From the NCBI RefSeq assembly GCF_016545825.1, contig NC_052613.1, positions 37,087,790-37,151,789 of the forward strand: 64,000 bases of DNA, in the 5' to 3' direction. The notes beneath the pieces are model-generated. The model ran no database searches, was not told where the DNA came from, and worked only from the letters and a program-made list of their open reading frames with translations. Made by a program: the position numbers and the translations under genes. The DNA comes from Eucalyptus grandis. Its lineage: Eukaryota; Streptophyta; Magnoliopsida; Myrtales; Myrtaceae. Below are positions 20,507-32,519 of the stretch, one piece after another (within the stretch, counting starts at the first letter, position 1; each line of letters starts with the position of its first letter).

Positions 20507-23500
20507 ATGAAAGTATTAAGCTGGAACTGTCAAGGTTTAGGCTCTCCCTTGACAGTCCAGCACCTTCGAGCCTTAGTGGCTCGTGAGAGACCTAATCTGG
20601 TTTTTCTTATGGAAACGAAGAATCAATTCCAGGTGGTTGAAAAAATCAAAAACAGACTTAAGTATTCATCTATGTTTGCTATAAATCCTATAGGTATTGC
20701 GGGGGGTTTGGTCTTATTTTGGGATGAGTCGGTGCACATCACAGTGGAGTATAGCAGTCCGGAGATGATTGATAGTGTATGCACAGATGCTGGTACTGGA
20801 GTTCAAATGAAGATTTCCTTCCTACACGCCTCTACTAATTTTCAAGAGAGAGTCTCTCTTTGGAACCTACTTCGAGCTAGAAACGGTATGATATCATTAC
20901 CTTGGCTTTGCTTAGGTGACTTTAATGAAGTGTTATATAATTGGGAGAAGGTGGGTCGACGTCAAGTGGAAAGATTTCGAATGATGACATTTAGGGAATT
21001 TGTTGATTCATGCTCTTTAATAGATATGGAAAGCAGGGGGTGTGCATTCACGTGGACAAATAACAGGGCAGGAGAGGATCTAGTCAAAGAACGGCTTGAT
21101 CGAGCATTTTGCAATTTAGAATGGAGACTTCTCTTCCCTAATGCTGAAGCTTTTGCATATCCAGCCATAGGATATGATCATGGCCTTATCCTATTATGCT
21201 TACACTCACTTACAAAGACACAGCAAAGATTATTCAGATTCGAAGCTTACTGGCTAGATCACCCTGAGTGTGCAGATGTAGTGGAGAAGGCATGGAAGAA
21301 ATCCCATGGCCAGCAAGGATACCTGGTTAAGAAGACAGAACAAGTGACCCAAGCATTGAGAAAGTGGAGCCGAAAAGCATTTAAAAATGCATCAATACAA
21401 CTTGATCAACTCAGAAACCAGCTTACTCAGATAACCAACAGTACAGATCAGACAAATATGAGGGAGGAATATAACAGAATAACTGAGAAATTGGGCACTC
21501 TATGGCGTCAGGAAGAAATGTATTGGGGCATTAGATCAAGAATTAATTGGCTCAAGTGGGGGGACGAGAACACGAAATTCTTTCATGCAACAACCATTCA
21601 AAGAAGACAAAGAAACAAAATCAGTATGTTACGGCTTGAGGAGAATGTATGGAGCCGTGAACCTCAGATTATCAAACAGCATATCACAAGCCATTATAAA
21701 GATCTATATTCATCTGTGGGGACTAGATACTACCAGCCAATCCTAGAGCAGTGCCCGCTGGTTGTTTCTCAAGAAATGAACGACATGTTGATAAGCCCAA
21801 TTACAAAGGAAGAAGTGCAGCAAGCTGTTTTCCAAATGGGGGCATCTAAGGCCCCAGGACCAGATGGTTTGAGTGGCCTCTTCTATCAAATTCAATGGCA
21901 TCTTATTCAGGAAGATATTTTTCAAATGGTAGACTCTTTCTTTAGGGATGGTTCCTTTGATCCAAGATTAAATGAGACATTTATCACACGTATCCCCAAG
22001 GTGGCCAACCCCGAGAGCATTACTGAATTCCGACCCATCAGCTTGTGTAATTTTAATTACAAAATGATCACTAAAGTAATGGCAAACAGACTCAAACCTT
22101 GGCTTCCATCCATTATTTCCCAAGAACAGAGTGCATTTGTTGCAAGCCGCCAAATACAGGACAATATTTTCATAGTTCAAGAAGTCCTACATCAACTTAG
22201 AGTGAGGAAACGACGCAAAAAATTCCAAGCAGTGCTGAAGCTGGATATGCATAAAGCATACGATCGAGTTGAGTGGGACTTTCTTTGTGATTGTATGGAA
22301 AAGATGGGCTTCAACGAGAAATGGGTTAGTCTGGTCAGATTTTGCATCTCCTCAGCTCAATTTCGTATCCTAATTAATGGGGAAGCAGGAGAAAGTTTCG
22401 CGCCAACTAGAGGCATTAGACAAGGGGATCCTCTCTCACCTTATCTCTTTATAATTCTGGCCAATGTTCTTTCTAACATGGTGCACAAGGCTGTGACAGA
22501 CGGGAGCTTAAAAGGTATTAAACTGAATTCTCAGTGTCCTACTTTATCCCACCTACTCTTCGCGGATGATGCTATATTTTTTCTGGATGGAACAATCAGG
22601 GAAACTCAGAATCTTGCAAATATACTGAACTGTTATTGCTTCGCATCTGGTCAGTTGATTAATCTCAATAAATCTGGGCTGTTCTTTGGGGCAAGTTGTC
22701 CACAGGACTTGAAAAGAAACATGGCAGCTGAAATGAGGGTCCCCATATTAGAAAAAACCGGAAAATACTTGGGGATACCATCAGATTGGGGACAAACTAG
22801 AAAACAGATGTTTAATTGGATCATGGCGCGAGTGGATAGAAAACTTGAGGGTTGGAAAGAGCAGTTAATATCAAAGGCGGGGAGAGAAATATTAATAAAA
22901 ACAGTTGTTCAGGCTCTACCCCAATATGCCATGAATATTTTCAAAATTCCTTTATCCATTTGTCGAGCCATTGAAAGAAAAATTTCAGCTTTCTGGTGGA
23001 AGAGCAATGCAGAAAAAAAAGGTGTTCATTGGAATAGTTGGGAAGTTTTGAAGAAGAGAAAGGAGCAAGGGGAATGGGATTTAGGGACCTTGTGGACTTT
23101 AACAAGGCGATCGGGGAAACAAGCACGGAGACTAGATCAAGCTCCCGAGGCCTTATGGAGCAGAATCTTTAAAGGCCTCTACTTCCCTCATGGTAATCTA
23201 TGGAATGCTACAAGAGGTGCCAGACCATCATGGGGTTGGCAAAGTATTCTAGTAGGCCGAGATGCCCTAAGGCCTGATCTAAAATGGGAAGTTGGTGATG
23301 GTAAATCTATCAACTTGAGAGAGGATCGGTGGCTAATGTCTGGACCAATTGGGGGACTAGCAAACATAAACGACCCCCAATGTGTGGCAGATATCATCGA
23401 TACAAACACACGCACATGGAAGAATCAACTTATACAAGAGATATTCAACAGCCCTATATTAGAAGAGATTCAACAAACCACACTCAACATTATTCCCAGA

Positions 23501-24605
23501 TCAGATCGTCTGATATGGATAGGGCACTACTCAGGGAACTATAATGTTAAAAGTGGATACCAGCAACTTAGAACAGAAACATCAGCAACCACAAGACAAC
23601 AGGCGTCATCCTCATATCAAGCTCCGAAAAGACTATGGAGAGAAATATGGCATCTCCAAATCAACCCCAGAGTCAGACACTTCATGTGGAGTCTATGTAA
23701 TGAAGGTCTACCAACACGAATCAATCTATACCGGAGGAAAATCATACCTGAGCCCACTTGCCCCTTTTGCCATCAATGGCCAGAATCATCTGAACACCTA
23801 TTTATCCTGTGTCAATGGACAAAAAACATCTGGCTGAACTATGATGTCGAAATAGATGTTATCCCAACAGCTATCACAAGAGTAGATCAATGGGTATGTG
23901 ATTACCTCTCCTCGGACAGGTCAGCAAGCCAAAAAGCGATCTTTGCGACTTCCCTTTGGCTTATATGGAAGGCACGCAACAATCTGATTTTTCAAGGTAA
24001 GCAAGTAACAACACCACCTCATCAGCGAAGCTGGATTGTTACAAAAGTTATATGAGAAATCACAGCCAAGGAGGGAAGAACGTACCGCAAAACCACACAG
24101 CTGGGTACCTCCAGAGCCGGGTACGCTGAAGATCAACGTGGATTGCTCATGGGTGGAACACGGCGAGAGGAGTTCAGTTGCTGGAATCTGCAGAGGAGCC
24201 GACGGAAGATGTATTGGGGGATTTGCAGAGAAAATCAGCGCCCAATCGGCCAAGTTGGGTGAAACCCTAGCTATCCGGCGTGCCCTCGTGTGGTTGAAGG
24301 AGAACAGAACTGAGTTGAATGAAAGTACTTCAAACACGCGAACTGAAACTGCAGTGTACATATCCAGCGACTCTCTCCCTGTGGTGGACTCCATTTTGGG
24401 CCGTAGTGAGATCCCTTGGGCCTTGCGACCTCACATCCTGGACTGTCAATACATGCTGGCCCAAATGAAGAACATCTCGCTACTGTTTGAACCGCGACAG
24501 GGGAACCGGGCAGCGGATTGGATTGCCAAATCCTTCAACACCGGTACTCTTCCACCTAATTGGGTACTTTACCCCCGTATGAACTTTATCTTATACTATG
24601 TTTAG
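20507..24605 (+). pseudogene. LINE ORF2: endonuclease, reverse transcriptase, RNase H; frameshifted
   Basis: From ATG 20507 the frame runs 1182 codons. Residues 1-230 form an endonuclease/exonuclease/phosphatase domain (NCQGLG, METKN, GDFNEVL, TWTNN). The reverse transcriptase follows with KAPGPDGLSG, FRPISLCNFNYKM, DMHKAYDRVEWDFL, GIRQGDPLSPYLF and the catalytic FADD at residues 685-688. A zf-RVT region (LPTRINLYRRK, CPFCHQWPESSEHLF) lies near residues 1070-1110. The frame stops at 24055, and the RNase H domain (INVDCSWVEH, ISSDSLPVVDSI) continues in the overlapping frame to a stop ending at 24605. A second, self-compensating pair of frameshifts lies at about 23070-23110, where the alternative frame reads GMGFRDLVDFNKA as in the family. 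The protein would nick DNA and copy element RNA at the target, but is broken here. Confidence 0.9.
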
Positions 24606-24673
24606 ATCTTACTATGAGTTGTAATCCGCCTTCGAAGTATTAATCAAAGTAGCAGTTTCGACCAAAAAAAAAA

Positions 24674-24688
24674 AGAATTCAAAATTAG
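24674..24688 (+). repeat. Right target-site duplication of the LINE
   Basis: AGAATTCAAAATTAG follows the poly(A) tail. It continues into AAAAGTTGGGA, the same order as the uninterrupted paralogous site at about 62693-62717. Confidence 0.75.
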
Positions 24689-25747
24689 AAAAGTTGGGAT
24701 TCATAATTAAAAAACAATAAACATGGGAAATTTTTTTTACTCAGCTAACATTTTCTTTTAACATCTTCAAGATGAAAAAGAAATTTTATTTTCAAGACAA
24801 ATGCGTTGCACGAGTTTTCTGCCAGAAGTAAAAGTCAAGTGGATCACTTGTTAAAAATTGCTGAAGGTTTATACAAATGGGGATTGTACACATCAAGATT
24901 CAATAAGTATTCTTCATGCATTTAGCATTTTACTTGTTTTCTTCCCAATCCCTATTTATTATGTAATTTCGTCCATTAAATTTCAATTTATTTAATATAA
25001 TCTCATAACTTTTGATGCATATAATATTGAACATTTTTATAGAATTTATGGACTAAATTGAACATTAAAAAATTAAAAATTTAGGAATGATATTACATAG
25101 TAGTATCAAGTTTGTTTAATATTACTCATTGGGTTAAAATTCATTAATTTTTGTGTAATCATCTCATATTTTTATTTGTATACTTTGAGTAATGAATTGG
25201 GTAAAGAAGTCGGTGCTCAGAATGACCCGGAAAGATGGACACGCTTGTTGTGATGGTGACCCATCATAGTCGAAGATGCTGACACCCGTTTCTCACCTTC
25301 CGCGGATTTTCTTCCACCAGCTTTTCCAGGATGGTTCGCAACGCGTGATCTTTTTTGACTTTTTCTTCCTATTCCCATTATTTAGGGCAACCAGCTTTCC
25401 GATCCAATTCAATTCGTGACTTGAAAATGGCCATATTCCTGTAATTTCATCTCATTTCTTCTTAATCAAAAACCCTTTGCAAGTTATTTTCCACTTTTCA
25501 GCGACCATTCCCGTACCTATTCCGTGTCCAATGCATCTTTATCTAATCTCACCCTACATCTCAACACCACAAAATTTCCCTGCTTCCTCCACACAAGTAG
25601 GTTTTAGGAGATTTTTCCTTATCTCATCATTGTTTCGAGAAACGGAGCGACTAAAAGTATTCCTCTCATCTTTGTCTTTCTTTTGCATCTCAACACTAAA
25701 CACTAGATCTGCTTAGCCAATTCGTGCTCTCCGCTACTGCATAAGCT
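24689..25747 (+). promoter_or_regulatory. Upstream region and leader of LRK10-like pseudogene A
   Basis: The stretch is collinear with the upstream regions of gene B (38770-39191) and of the third copy (62700-63246). Conserved blocks include AATGACCCGGAAA at 25221-25233 and 38787, GCTTTTCCAGGATGGTTCGC at about 25320, and GCATCTCAACACTAAA at about 25685. Conservation among paralogs is visible, but I could not identify a clear TATA box or a specific transcription-factor site. Frames in this stretch are not conserved among copies. Confidence 0.5.
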
Positions 25748-26446
25748 ATGGGCCAAGATCAACTCCTTATTCTTTTTCTTCTTCTTCTTTTACATTGGTG
25801 TTTTAGCATTGCCATAAAAAATGATCAATGCACAACCTCTTGCGGTGAGGTTGCAACCATAAGTTACCCATTTTGGTTGAGGAGCGGCATCAAGGCCTGC
25901 AACCACAGTAACTATGAGCTAGCCTGCATAAATAACGGCACCATCTTGGATTTTAACTAAGGCAAGTACTTTGTGCGCTCCATCGACTATACCTCCCACA
26001 CGATTAGGGTTGTGGATGTCGGGCTGCAGAAGGGCAATTTCTCGTCTCTTCCTCTCCGGTCTTTCTCTTGCGGCTACACCATCAACAGCCAGGATAGTTA
26101 TGGTTGCGTGGTTCAGCCATACCCACCACCAACAGTGGCGATCGTGGGCTGCACAAAAGCCGTCGATTCTCCGCTTTACATCAATGCTTCGTCATATCTT
26201 GATGGGCTTCAATTTTTGAATTTCTCTAGTACGAGAAGGCGAGTATACGCCATGATCAATGCGAATGTCTCATCTGTGGAAACCGCATGCTCTATAGAGC
26301 TTATAGCACCGATACCATGGTCGGGCAATCATTTTCGTTCCTATGAGCAAATTCACGAAGTGATGGTTGATGGATTCGAGCTTACATGACCTCCAACTTC
26401 GTGCACCCTGAATAACGAGAAACAAATTGACTGCCCACCAAGGAAG

Positions 26447-26998
26447 GTAAGAACTTTTCAGTTTGTTTAGTTTTCTTTTAAAAAAAAAAACAAAATAGTT
26501 GTGAAGATATATTCGGTCCAAACCTGTGAATTTTTACATGCCCGTTAAGATCAATAGTTAGGTAAGTGCTATCGTGGTATTTTATAAGCATATTAACAAA
26601 ACATTATTTATTCGTTTGTTTATTTATTTAATTCAAATATGGCAAACAAATCTTGGTTCTGATCTTGGTTGCACGGACACCTATTTAGATCATAACTAAG
26701 AGAGAATGGCGAATAACACTAGGCAGACATTTCTTAAGGATATCAGAAGATTATTGAACTCTTATTTTGAGTTCAAAATTTGTCACATATTTTGGGAAGG
26801 CAATCGGCCTACTCATTTAACTGTTTGGATACTACATTCTTCCTGCAGCCTCCTAAAAAGAATTATCTCACGTTTTGCTTAGTGATAAGGTTGGGATTAT
26901 AGATTTTAGACGTAAATTTTTCTTAGTTTTGTATTTTATATATTTACCAAAAGAAAGCTTTTTTTTTTTTTTTTAATTTCCTTCAGCTTTCACTTGGA
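26447..26998 (+). other. First part of the pseudogene A intron
   Basis: It follows the exon 1 donor and is partly collinear with the gene B intron 39946-40314 (for example CTTGGTTC- and ATTTATTCGTTTG-type AT-rich segments). No coding frame. Confidence 0.6.
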
Positions 26999-28273
26999 GA
27001 GAATTGTCCAAAAAGTCCTAAACCTATTGCAGTTTTGCTAATTCAGTCCTAAACCTTTCAATCTTGCCGATTGAGTCCTAAACCTTTTGTCAGTTTGCCA
27101 ATTGAGTCCATTCGGCCAATTTTGGCCGGAAAATGCTGACATGGACGCGGCGGTGCCACATAGGACTGCCGGTGCTAACGTTGACAAATTTTAACAATAT
27201 TTATTTTTTTAATTTTTTTAACATTTTCTGTTTTTTCCTTTTTTTTTTTTTTCTTTTTGGCTTTTCCCTTGCCCTTTTCGGTGGTCGGCCACCAACCACG
27301 GGTGATGGCCGGCCATCGGCCACACCCGGCCGGCCAAGCCTCGCTCCCCACGGGCGACACCCGGTCGAGCGACAATGACACCGGGCGAGGCCCGCCCCGG
27401 CGAGGGCCGGCCTCGCCGGATACGGCGAGGGAGCCCTCACTGTGGCTCGCCCTTGCCTGTGCAAGCGTCGGCCTTGCCCGAGCGAGCTTCGGCCTCGCCC
27501 CGGCCGGGTGGGCGACGGCTGGCCACCGGCCACGGCCGACGCCCGGCCTCGCCGGATCTAGTCCGGGCAAGGTCGACGCTCGCGGGTGAGGGCGAGCCTC
27601 GGCGAGGGCTCCCTCGCCAACGACTTTCGTGAGCACGGCCAGCCGACCTATTCGCTGCCTCCATTGTTGGAGCTTGCTGAGGACGCGAGGGTTTTTCGGC
27701 TCGTTTTGTAGAGGGTGGATTGGAGAAGACGACGACCCAACTCGGCTTCCGTAGCAACGAACCGCGGAAGCCGAAGCCACAACAACTCGGCCTGTGGCAA
27801 TGGCCAGCCGTCACCGCCCGACTGTGGGCGAGGCCGACACTTGCGGGCGAGGGCGAGCCCGGCGAGGGCTCCTCTTGCCGGATTCTGTCGAGGCCGGCCT
27901 CGCCGGCTGACCTCGCCTAGCCGGGCCTCGCCCGTGGCGGGCGAGGCCAGGCTGGCTGGCTGTGGCCGGTGGCCGGCCACCGGAAAATGACAAGGAAAAG
28001 CCAAAAAGAAAAAAAAAGTAGGGGAAGACAGAAAATATTAAAAAATTCAAAAAAATTTAAAAATATTAAAATATTATTAAAATTTGTCCACGTCATCGCT
28101 GGCAATCCTACGTGGCACCGCCGGCATCCATGTCAACATTTTTCGGCCAAAATTGGCCGGATGGACTCAATTGGCAAACTGACAAAAGGTTTAGGACTTA
28201 ATCAGCAAGATTGAAAGGTTTAAGACTAAATTAGCAAAACTGCAATAGGTTTAGGGCTTTTTGGACAATTCTC
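26999..28273. mobile_element. Non-autonomous inverted-repeat DNA transposon in the pseudogene A intron
   Basis: The left end GAGAATTGTCCAAAAAGTCC and the reverse complement of the right end, GAGAATTGTCCAAAAAGCCC, begin terminal inverted repeats of about 150 bp. Shared blocks in both arms include TTTTGTCAGTTTGCCAATTG and GGCCAATTTTGGCCG. The interior is strongly GC-rich (about 27280-27970), with GGCGAGG/CCTCGCC repeats, and open on all frames without a transposase. I could not find a convincing target duplication, so the superfamily is open. A related but shorter element lies at 63256-63714. Confidence 0.75.
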
Positions 28274-29761
28274 AAACTCTTTGCAGGAAAACTCGGCCAA
28301 CGGATCATGAAATTTTGGCGATCTTCTCTATTTAATTTCAGCGAACATATCGCCCCGTTTATTGAGATGCTGTTGTCCTATGGCTTGGTTGGCCGGCCTT
28401 TTCAGATGCTGGCGTACTATGGCTTCAGTAACATTTCTCCAATCTTCTCATTGTGCAATTAATTTGGTTTTCCTACATGCAAACAATTTAACCCACCCAC
28501 AAATTGGTTATACATATAATAATAATTTCGTTATTTATTTGTTTGTTTATTTATGTAGTTCAAAATCCGCCTACAAATCTTAGTGAATTGAACCGATGTA
28601 CTCGTTGTTTGATTATGGTCTAATTAAATATCTCTTCAATTTTCTTCAGGTTAGACGATTCAATCTCTATTGCAACCGGGGGCTCTACCTCCGAGTGATG
28701 CTCTTGCTCTTTGATATCGGTAACATTACTACAATCTTCTCACTGTGAAATTGATTTAATGTTAAACACAATCATTTAACACGCCCACAAATTGGTTATC
28801 GGAAACATAACACCCACAAATTTCTTGCGTTTTTCCTGAAATACAGTGTTTTCGTGCATGGTTGTGAAATTCTTCTTGGTAGCCCCATGTGTGATGCTGT
28901 TGCTAATACGCAAATGGAGAAGAAGACACTTAGCAATGGATCAGAATGTTGAAGAATTTTTGCAATCTAACAATAACTTCTTCCCAATAAGGTACTCTTA
29001 TTCGGATATCAAGAAAATTACGGGCGGTCTTAAGGACAAACTAGGTGAGGGAGGGTACGGTTCTGTGTTCAAAGGAAGACTTCGGAGTGGCTGCGATGTT
29101 GCAGTGAAGATACTGAAGAAGGGTAGAGCGAATGGGCAGGACTTCATCAGTGAAGTGGCTACCGTTGGAAGAATTCATCATGTTAATGTGGTTGGACTCA
29201 TCGGTTATTGTTTCGAGGGCTCCAAACAAGCTCTTGTGTACAATTTCATGCACAATGGGTCTTTGGATAAACACATTTTCTCACGAGGAGAAGTGACTTC
29301 CCTTGATTGCAAGGAAGTATATGCAATTGCTTCATGGCACTCCGGTGTCTATAGTTTTGGCAAATTGTTGATAGAAATGGCTAGTGGGAGGAAGAATTGG
29401 GACGCGATTACAGCATGTTCTAGTCAGACTACTTTCCTTTATGGGCTCATGATCAACTTAGTCAAGGATTGGATGTGCTAGTGGAACAAGTTAGTGAGGA
29501 GGATAGGAAAATAGTAAAAAAATGATTATAGTTGCTCTTTGGTGTATACAATGGAATCCTAGGGACCGCCCTTCGATGCGCAAAATCTTGGAAATGCTAG
29601 AAAGAGAAGAAGATGATCTACAAATGCCCCCAAGCCACTCTTTTATCCAATGGAAATGTCAACTAGGGACGATGGAACTAGGACCGGGGAAGGCAATGCT
29701 ACTATATCCGCTTCATCAACTAGTGCAATAACTAATGAAGATTCTCATCTTAAGTATACTA

Positions 29762-30619
29762 GTATTAGCATTACAAAAGCCCAGACACATTTCAAAACCA
29801 TTTGATCCTATGACATGTGCGGCAAAAAGGAATGGATTGTATCGATGATTTTTATGTTCAGCTCTCCTTTCATGTTCATTTTCAGATGGTATATGTTTAT
29901 GACTATGTTTATGGATCTTAATTATGATCGTATCATCTTTAGCATCTTCATATTTAAGTGTCATTTATCATCTTTAGTGGAGTGTTCCGAGGAGCGAGAT
30001 TGGGTTTGGAGTCTTTCCTTCAAAAACCAACTAGCACACATCTTGTGCTACGCATGGCTTCATGGCACTCCGGTGGTCACTATGTACGTGTCTCTTCATG
30101 GCATTCCAATTATCGTTACGAATAATGTTGAAAACTAACATATGGAGAGAGATGATATAACATTAGGAGAGATGATTAACAACGACTTTAAAGAAGGGGG
30201 AGTGTGAGACAGTTCCCTACCCAATATACAGTGGAGACTTTTATTGACTTTTTTATCCCATCCAAAATTACTTTAAAATTACGTTAAAAGATAATGGGAG
30301 AGATCAATGTATATGAGAGTTTTCAGGATTGTGTTAACTGTTTCAAAGCATTCTATTGTCATTTTTAAGCAGTTTGTCACTCTTTTACATCGGTTGACTG
30401 AACTACAAATGGGGAAGCGCAAACAAAGTCCCACTTTGAGAATGGACGTGAAATTTTACAAATTTGTGAATTTAATTTTGCGGTTTTTCATATTGACTTT
30501 TTTTTGCGTGGTGAACGCTGCAACTTAACTCGAAACCCGATAATTATACGGATTTCATGTGAGTATTGGACTGATAGTCATGTAACTTTATTTGTATTTT
30601 TTGATCAACATGCAAAGAT
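29762..30619 (+). other. 3' flank of pseudogene A
   Basis: Collinear with 41948-43000 and 16480-16905. It contains the 19-bp stretch GCTTCATGGCACTCCGGTG near 30057-30075, which also appears inside the kinase deletion near 29329. No gene is seen. Short frames at 29815-30138 and 30307-30528 are not conserved in the paralogous flanks. Confidence 0.6.
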
Positions 30620-32130
30620 ACAAGAGATAAATGGTGAGTTGCATCATTTACAATTTCTCTGTTTTATTATTATTTCCTCTCTTTTTTGTTGGGGGTTGGA
30701 AGGGGGGCGGCGGGAGCGTGCCCGCAGATACCATGTTTCTGTTTTTGGCCTCCAAAATTTCCGAAGGATACTTTTTAATAACAGATTTCTTAATTTGGGA
30801 TATAGAGAGGAACAACAAAAGTTTATAGTACCAAATACGAAATATTAGAAATATGCGTCCTCCAAGGCAAAGATTTGCCTCGTTATTGCGTCCTTGTGAT
30901 CTCTTGCTTAAACGGGGGAGGTCACTCCTACACTCACAGTGAAAAGTTAATTCAAAAATTAAGCAAAAAAATAAAAATCATCACATTTTGATCCTCGTTT
31001 ATCGTTCTCATTCGTGATCTTATCGAGATCTCTCCTCTTTTCCAGATTCCACCTCCATTCTCTCCTTTAGTGCGATAGTTTCTTGAATCGCGGTACCAAT
31101 CGAGACTTGCGTGAGAGAAGAAGACAAAGCCGAGGAGGAAGAAGAAGGTGATGAGCGGCGGCGGTGAATTGGTGGCGATGCAATGCAGCACGTGTGGGGT
31201 GGGGACTCCATGGAGCCGTGATCGCATATTGCCGGCGAGGCTTGCCCTGCCAGCTTTCACTCCAGCTACTTGAATGCCACCCCGAGAGGCCTGGTCCCTG
31301 GCTTCATCAACCTCAACCAAAGGGGTGTCGAGAACCCGTACGTTTACGTCGCTACGGTGAATGCTACCGTGCCGTCTGGCAGGAGTTGAGTCTATCGATG
31401 CGTATTTCGACGTTTGAAGTTGTTTTGTCGTTTATAATTAGGCTCAAGGATGGTGTTGATGAGGGTACACTTTACTGGTGTTTGCAGGTTCAATGAACAG
31501 GATATGCGACGCGTTTAATTGGTGTCAGAAAGAGATTCAAAGATGCTATGGGAAAAGCAGAGGTGCTCGCAGACGATGTCTGGCATCCCCGTGAGTTTTC
31601 TCTAAGTTCTTTCTTCACATAATATGTCCGTATAATTAGATAGAAACATTTTGGATTTATTTGTATCTGATTGCTTGCTTGCGTATATTTCTTCTCTGTT
31701 TCCGCAATATAATTGAATGCTATTGAAGTAGATATTCAATGCAAAAAGTTCGGCTCCTTCTTCGTTGACGTTGTTTGTCCAGCACGGTGGCCTGATACCA
31801 TTGCGGTCCTGTGGCTCTAGGAATCAGTTCAAATGATCAGTCATCGGCTTCTTCAGCATTTACCACCAAGGTACTAGGATACCTGCCTTTTAATCTATGT
31901 ATTCAATCCGCCAATTAGCTGTTGAGCGGATCTAGTCCCTTGATTATTTATCTAGGGGAACTTCAGCTTTAAGGCGGGACAGAATAAGGTATTTCAGCAG
32001 ACGTTTGAGATTCTCCCAGGAGCGAAGCTCGTGAAGGCATATGCTTGCTATCTATCCACTTCCACTGGGCCTGTCATTGGGACACTATTTGTCGAACAAG
32101 AGACTGGCATTTTGTCTGAATCATGATGAG
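30620..32130 (+). pseudogene. GEM-like copy a, second copy
   Basis: Homologous to the copy at 51480-52960. The exon 1 region (about 31190-31386) keeps the CTCAACCAAAGGGG and GAGAACCCGTACGT landmarks (peptide ENPYV). Exon 2 (about 31487-31590) keeps most of RICDAFN-type coding, but has one extra base near 31527 that shifts the frame through the CGKRF segment. The next exon (about 31990-32128) encodes KVFQQTFEILPGAKLVKAYA, the start of a GRAM domain, then ends after GTLFVEQE at a stop. About 545 bp present in the 52270-52830 copy are deleted just before this exon. GEM-like proteins are GRAM-domain proteins involved in ABA response and transcription-complex binding. This copy lacks most of the domain. 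Confidence 0.65.
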
Positions 32131-32519
32131 TTTTTATGCATTACAATTTCATAGCCTGAGTTATTATTTTCGTTTCCCCCCTTTATTATTAGCCTGAGTT
32201 ATCATTATCGTTGCCCCTGGGAGAATCTTAGTTATCAAGTACGCCCGCCGGCTTTAGAAAGACCATCGACCCTTAATTATCCTTCTTTTCCATTAGCGAC
32301 CCAAAGATTTCACATCTCAGTTTCCAATTCATGTCACGCAATTCACGATCTCATGTTTAGCCCCGATAGGAGCTCCAGCCATGTGCGAAATCATAAAAGC
32401 GAAAACCTCACCAAAAAAAAAAACAAAAACAAAAACAAAAACAAAAGAAGAAAATAAAGAGACAAGAAGAAAAAATAGAGAGTGAAACGGGAGAGATAAA
32501 AACCCGGAGGAGGTTCTTG
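32131..32519 (+). other. Spacer between GEM-like copies a and b, with the empty site of copia 1
   Basis: The sequence CTTTA at 32181-32185 is the uninterrupted version of the target duplicated around the copia element at 53030-57665. An A-rich stretch with CAAAAA units (about 32413-32450) and a pyrimidine-rich leader for copy b follow. No gene. Confidence 0.75.

Larger units (their letters stand above)
18800..24674 (+). mobile_element. L1-type LINE with RNase H domain, near full length
   Basis: The element has a 5' leader with promoter-like tandem repeats, ORF1 with a zinc knuckle, ORF2 with apurinic endonuclease, reverse transcriptase and zinc-finger domains, an RNase H domain, and a poly(A) tail (24664-24674) after GTTTCGACC. 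It is bounded by a target-site duplication of about 15 bp. The paralogous DNA at 62693 lacks it. Both ORFs carry frameshifts, so this copy is not expected to move by itself, but its length and target duplication mark it as relatively recent. Domain order fits plant L1-clade LINEs. Confidence 0.9.
25748..29760 (+). pseudogene. LRK10-like receptor kinase pseudogene A
   Basis: Family members are plasma-membrane receptor-like kinases with a cysteine-rich extracellular galacturonan-binding-type (GUB_WAK) domain, linked to defence in the Lr10 group. ATG 25748 opens a hydrophobic signal peptide, then CTTSCGEVATISYPFWL and NYELACINN. An in-frame TAA at 25958-25960 stands where gene B has a Ser codon. 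A second stop follows at 26387. Exon 1 ends near 26446 (AAG, GTAAGA donor). A large inverted-repeat transposon fills the next intron. The membrane and kinase exon starts near 28847 ([37 protein letters not shown]), but about 245 bp around 29329 are missing. The catalytic loop, DFG and APE motifs are therefore gone. The tail (29522-29731) still encodes WNPRDRPSM. Not functional. Confidence 0.88.

Noticed and set aside
27175..28004. Frames up to 201 codons inside the intron transposon
   Set aside because: GC-rich repeat content opens several frames on both strands at once; no domain seen.
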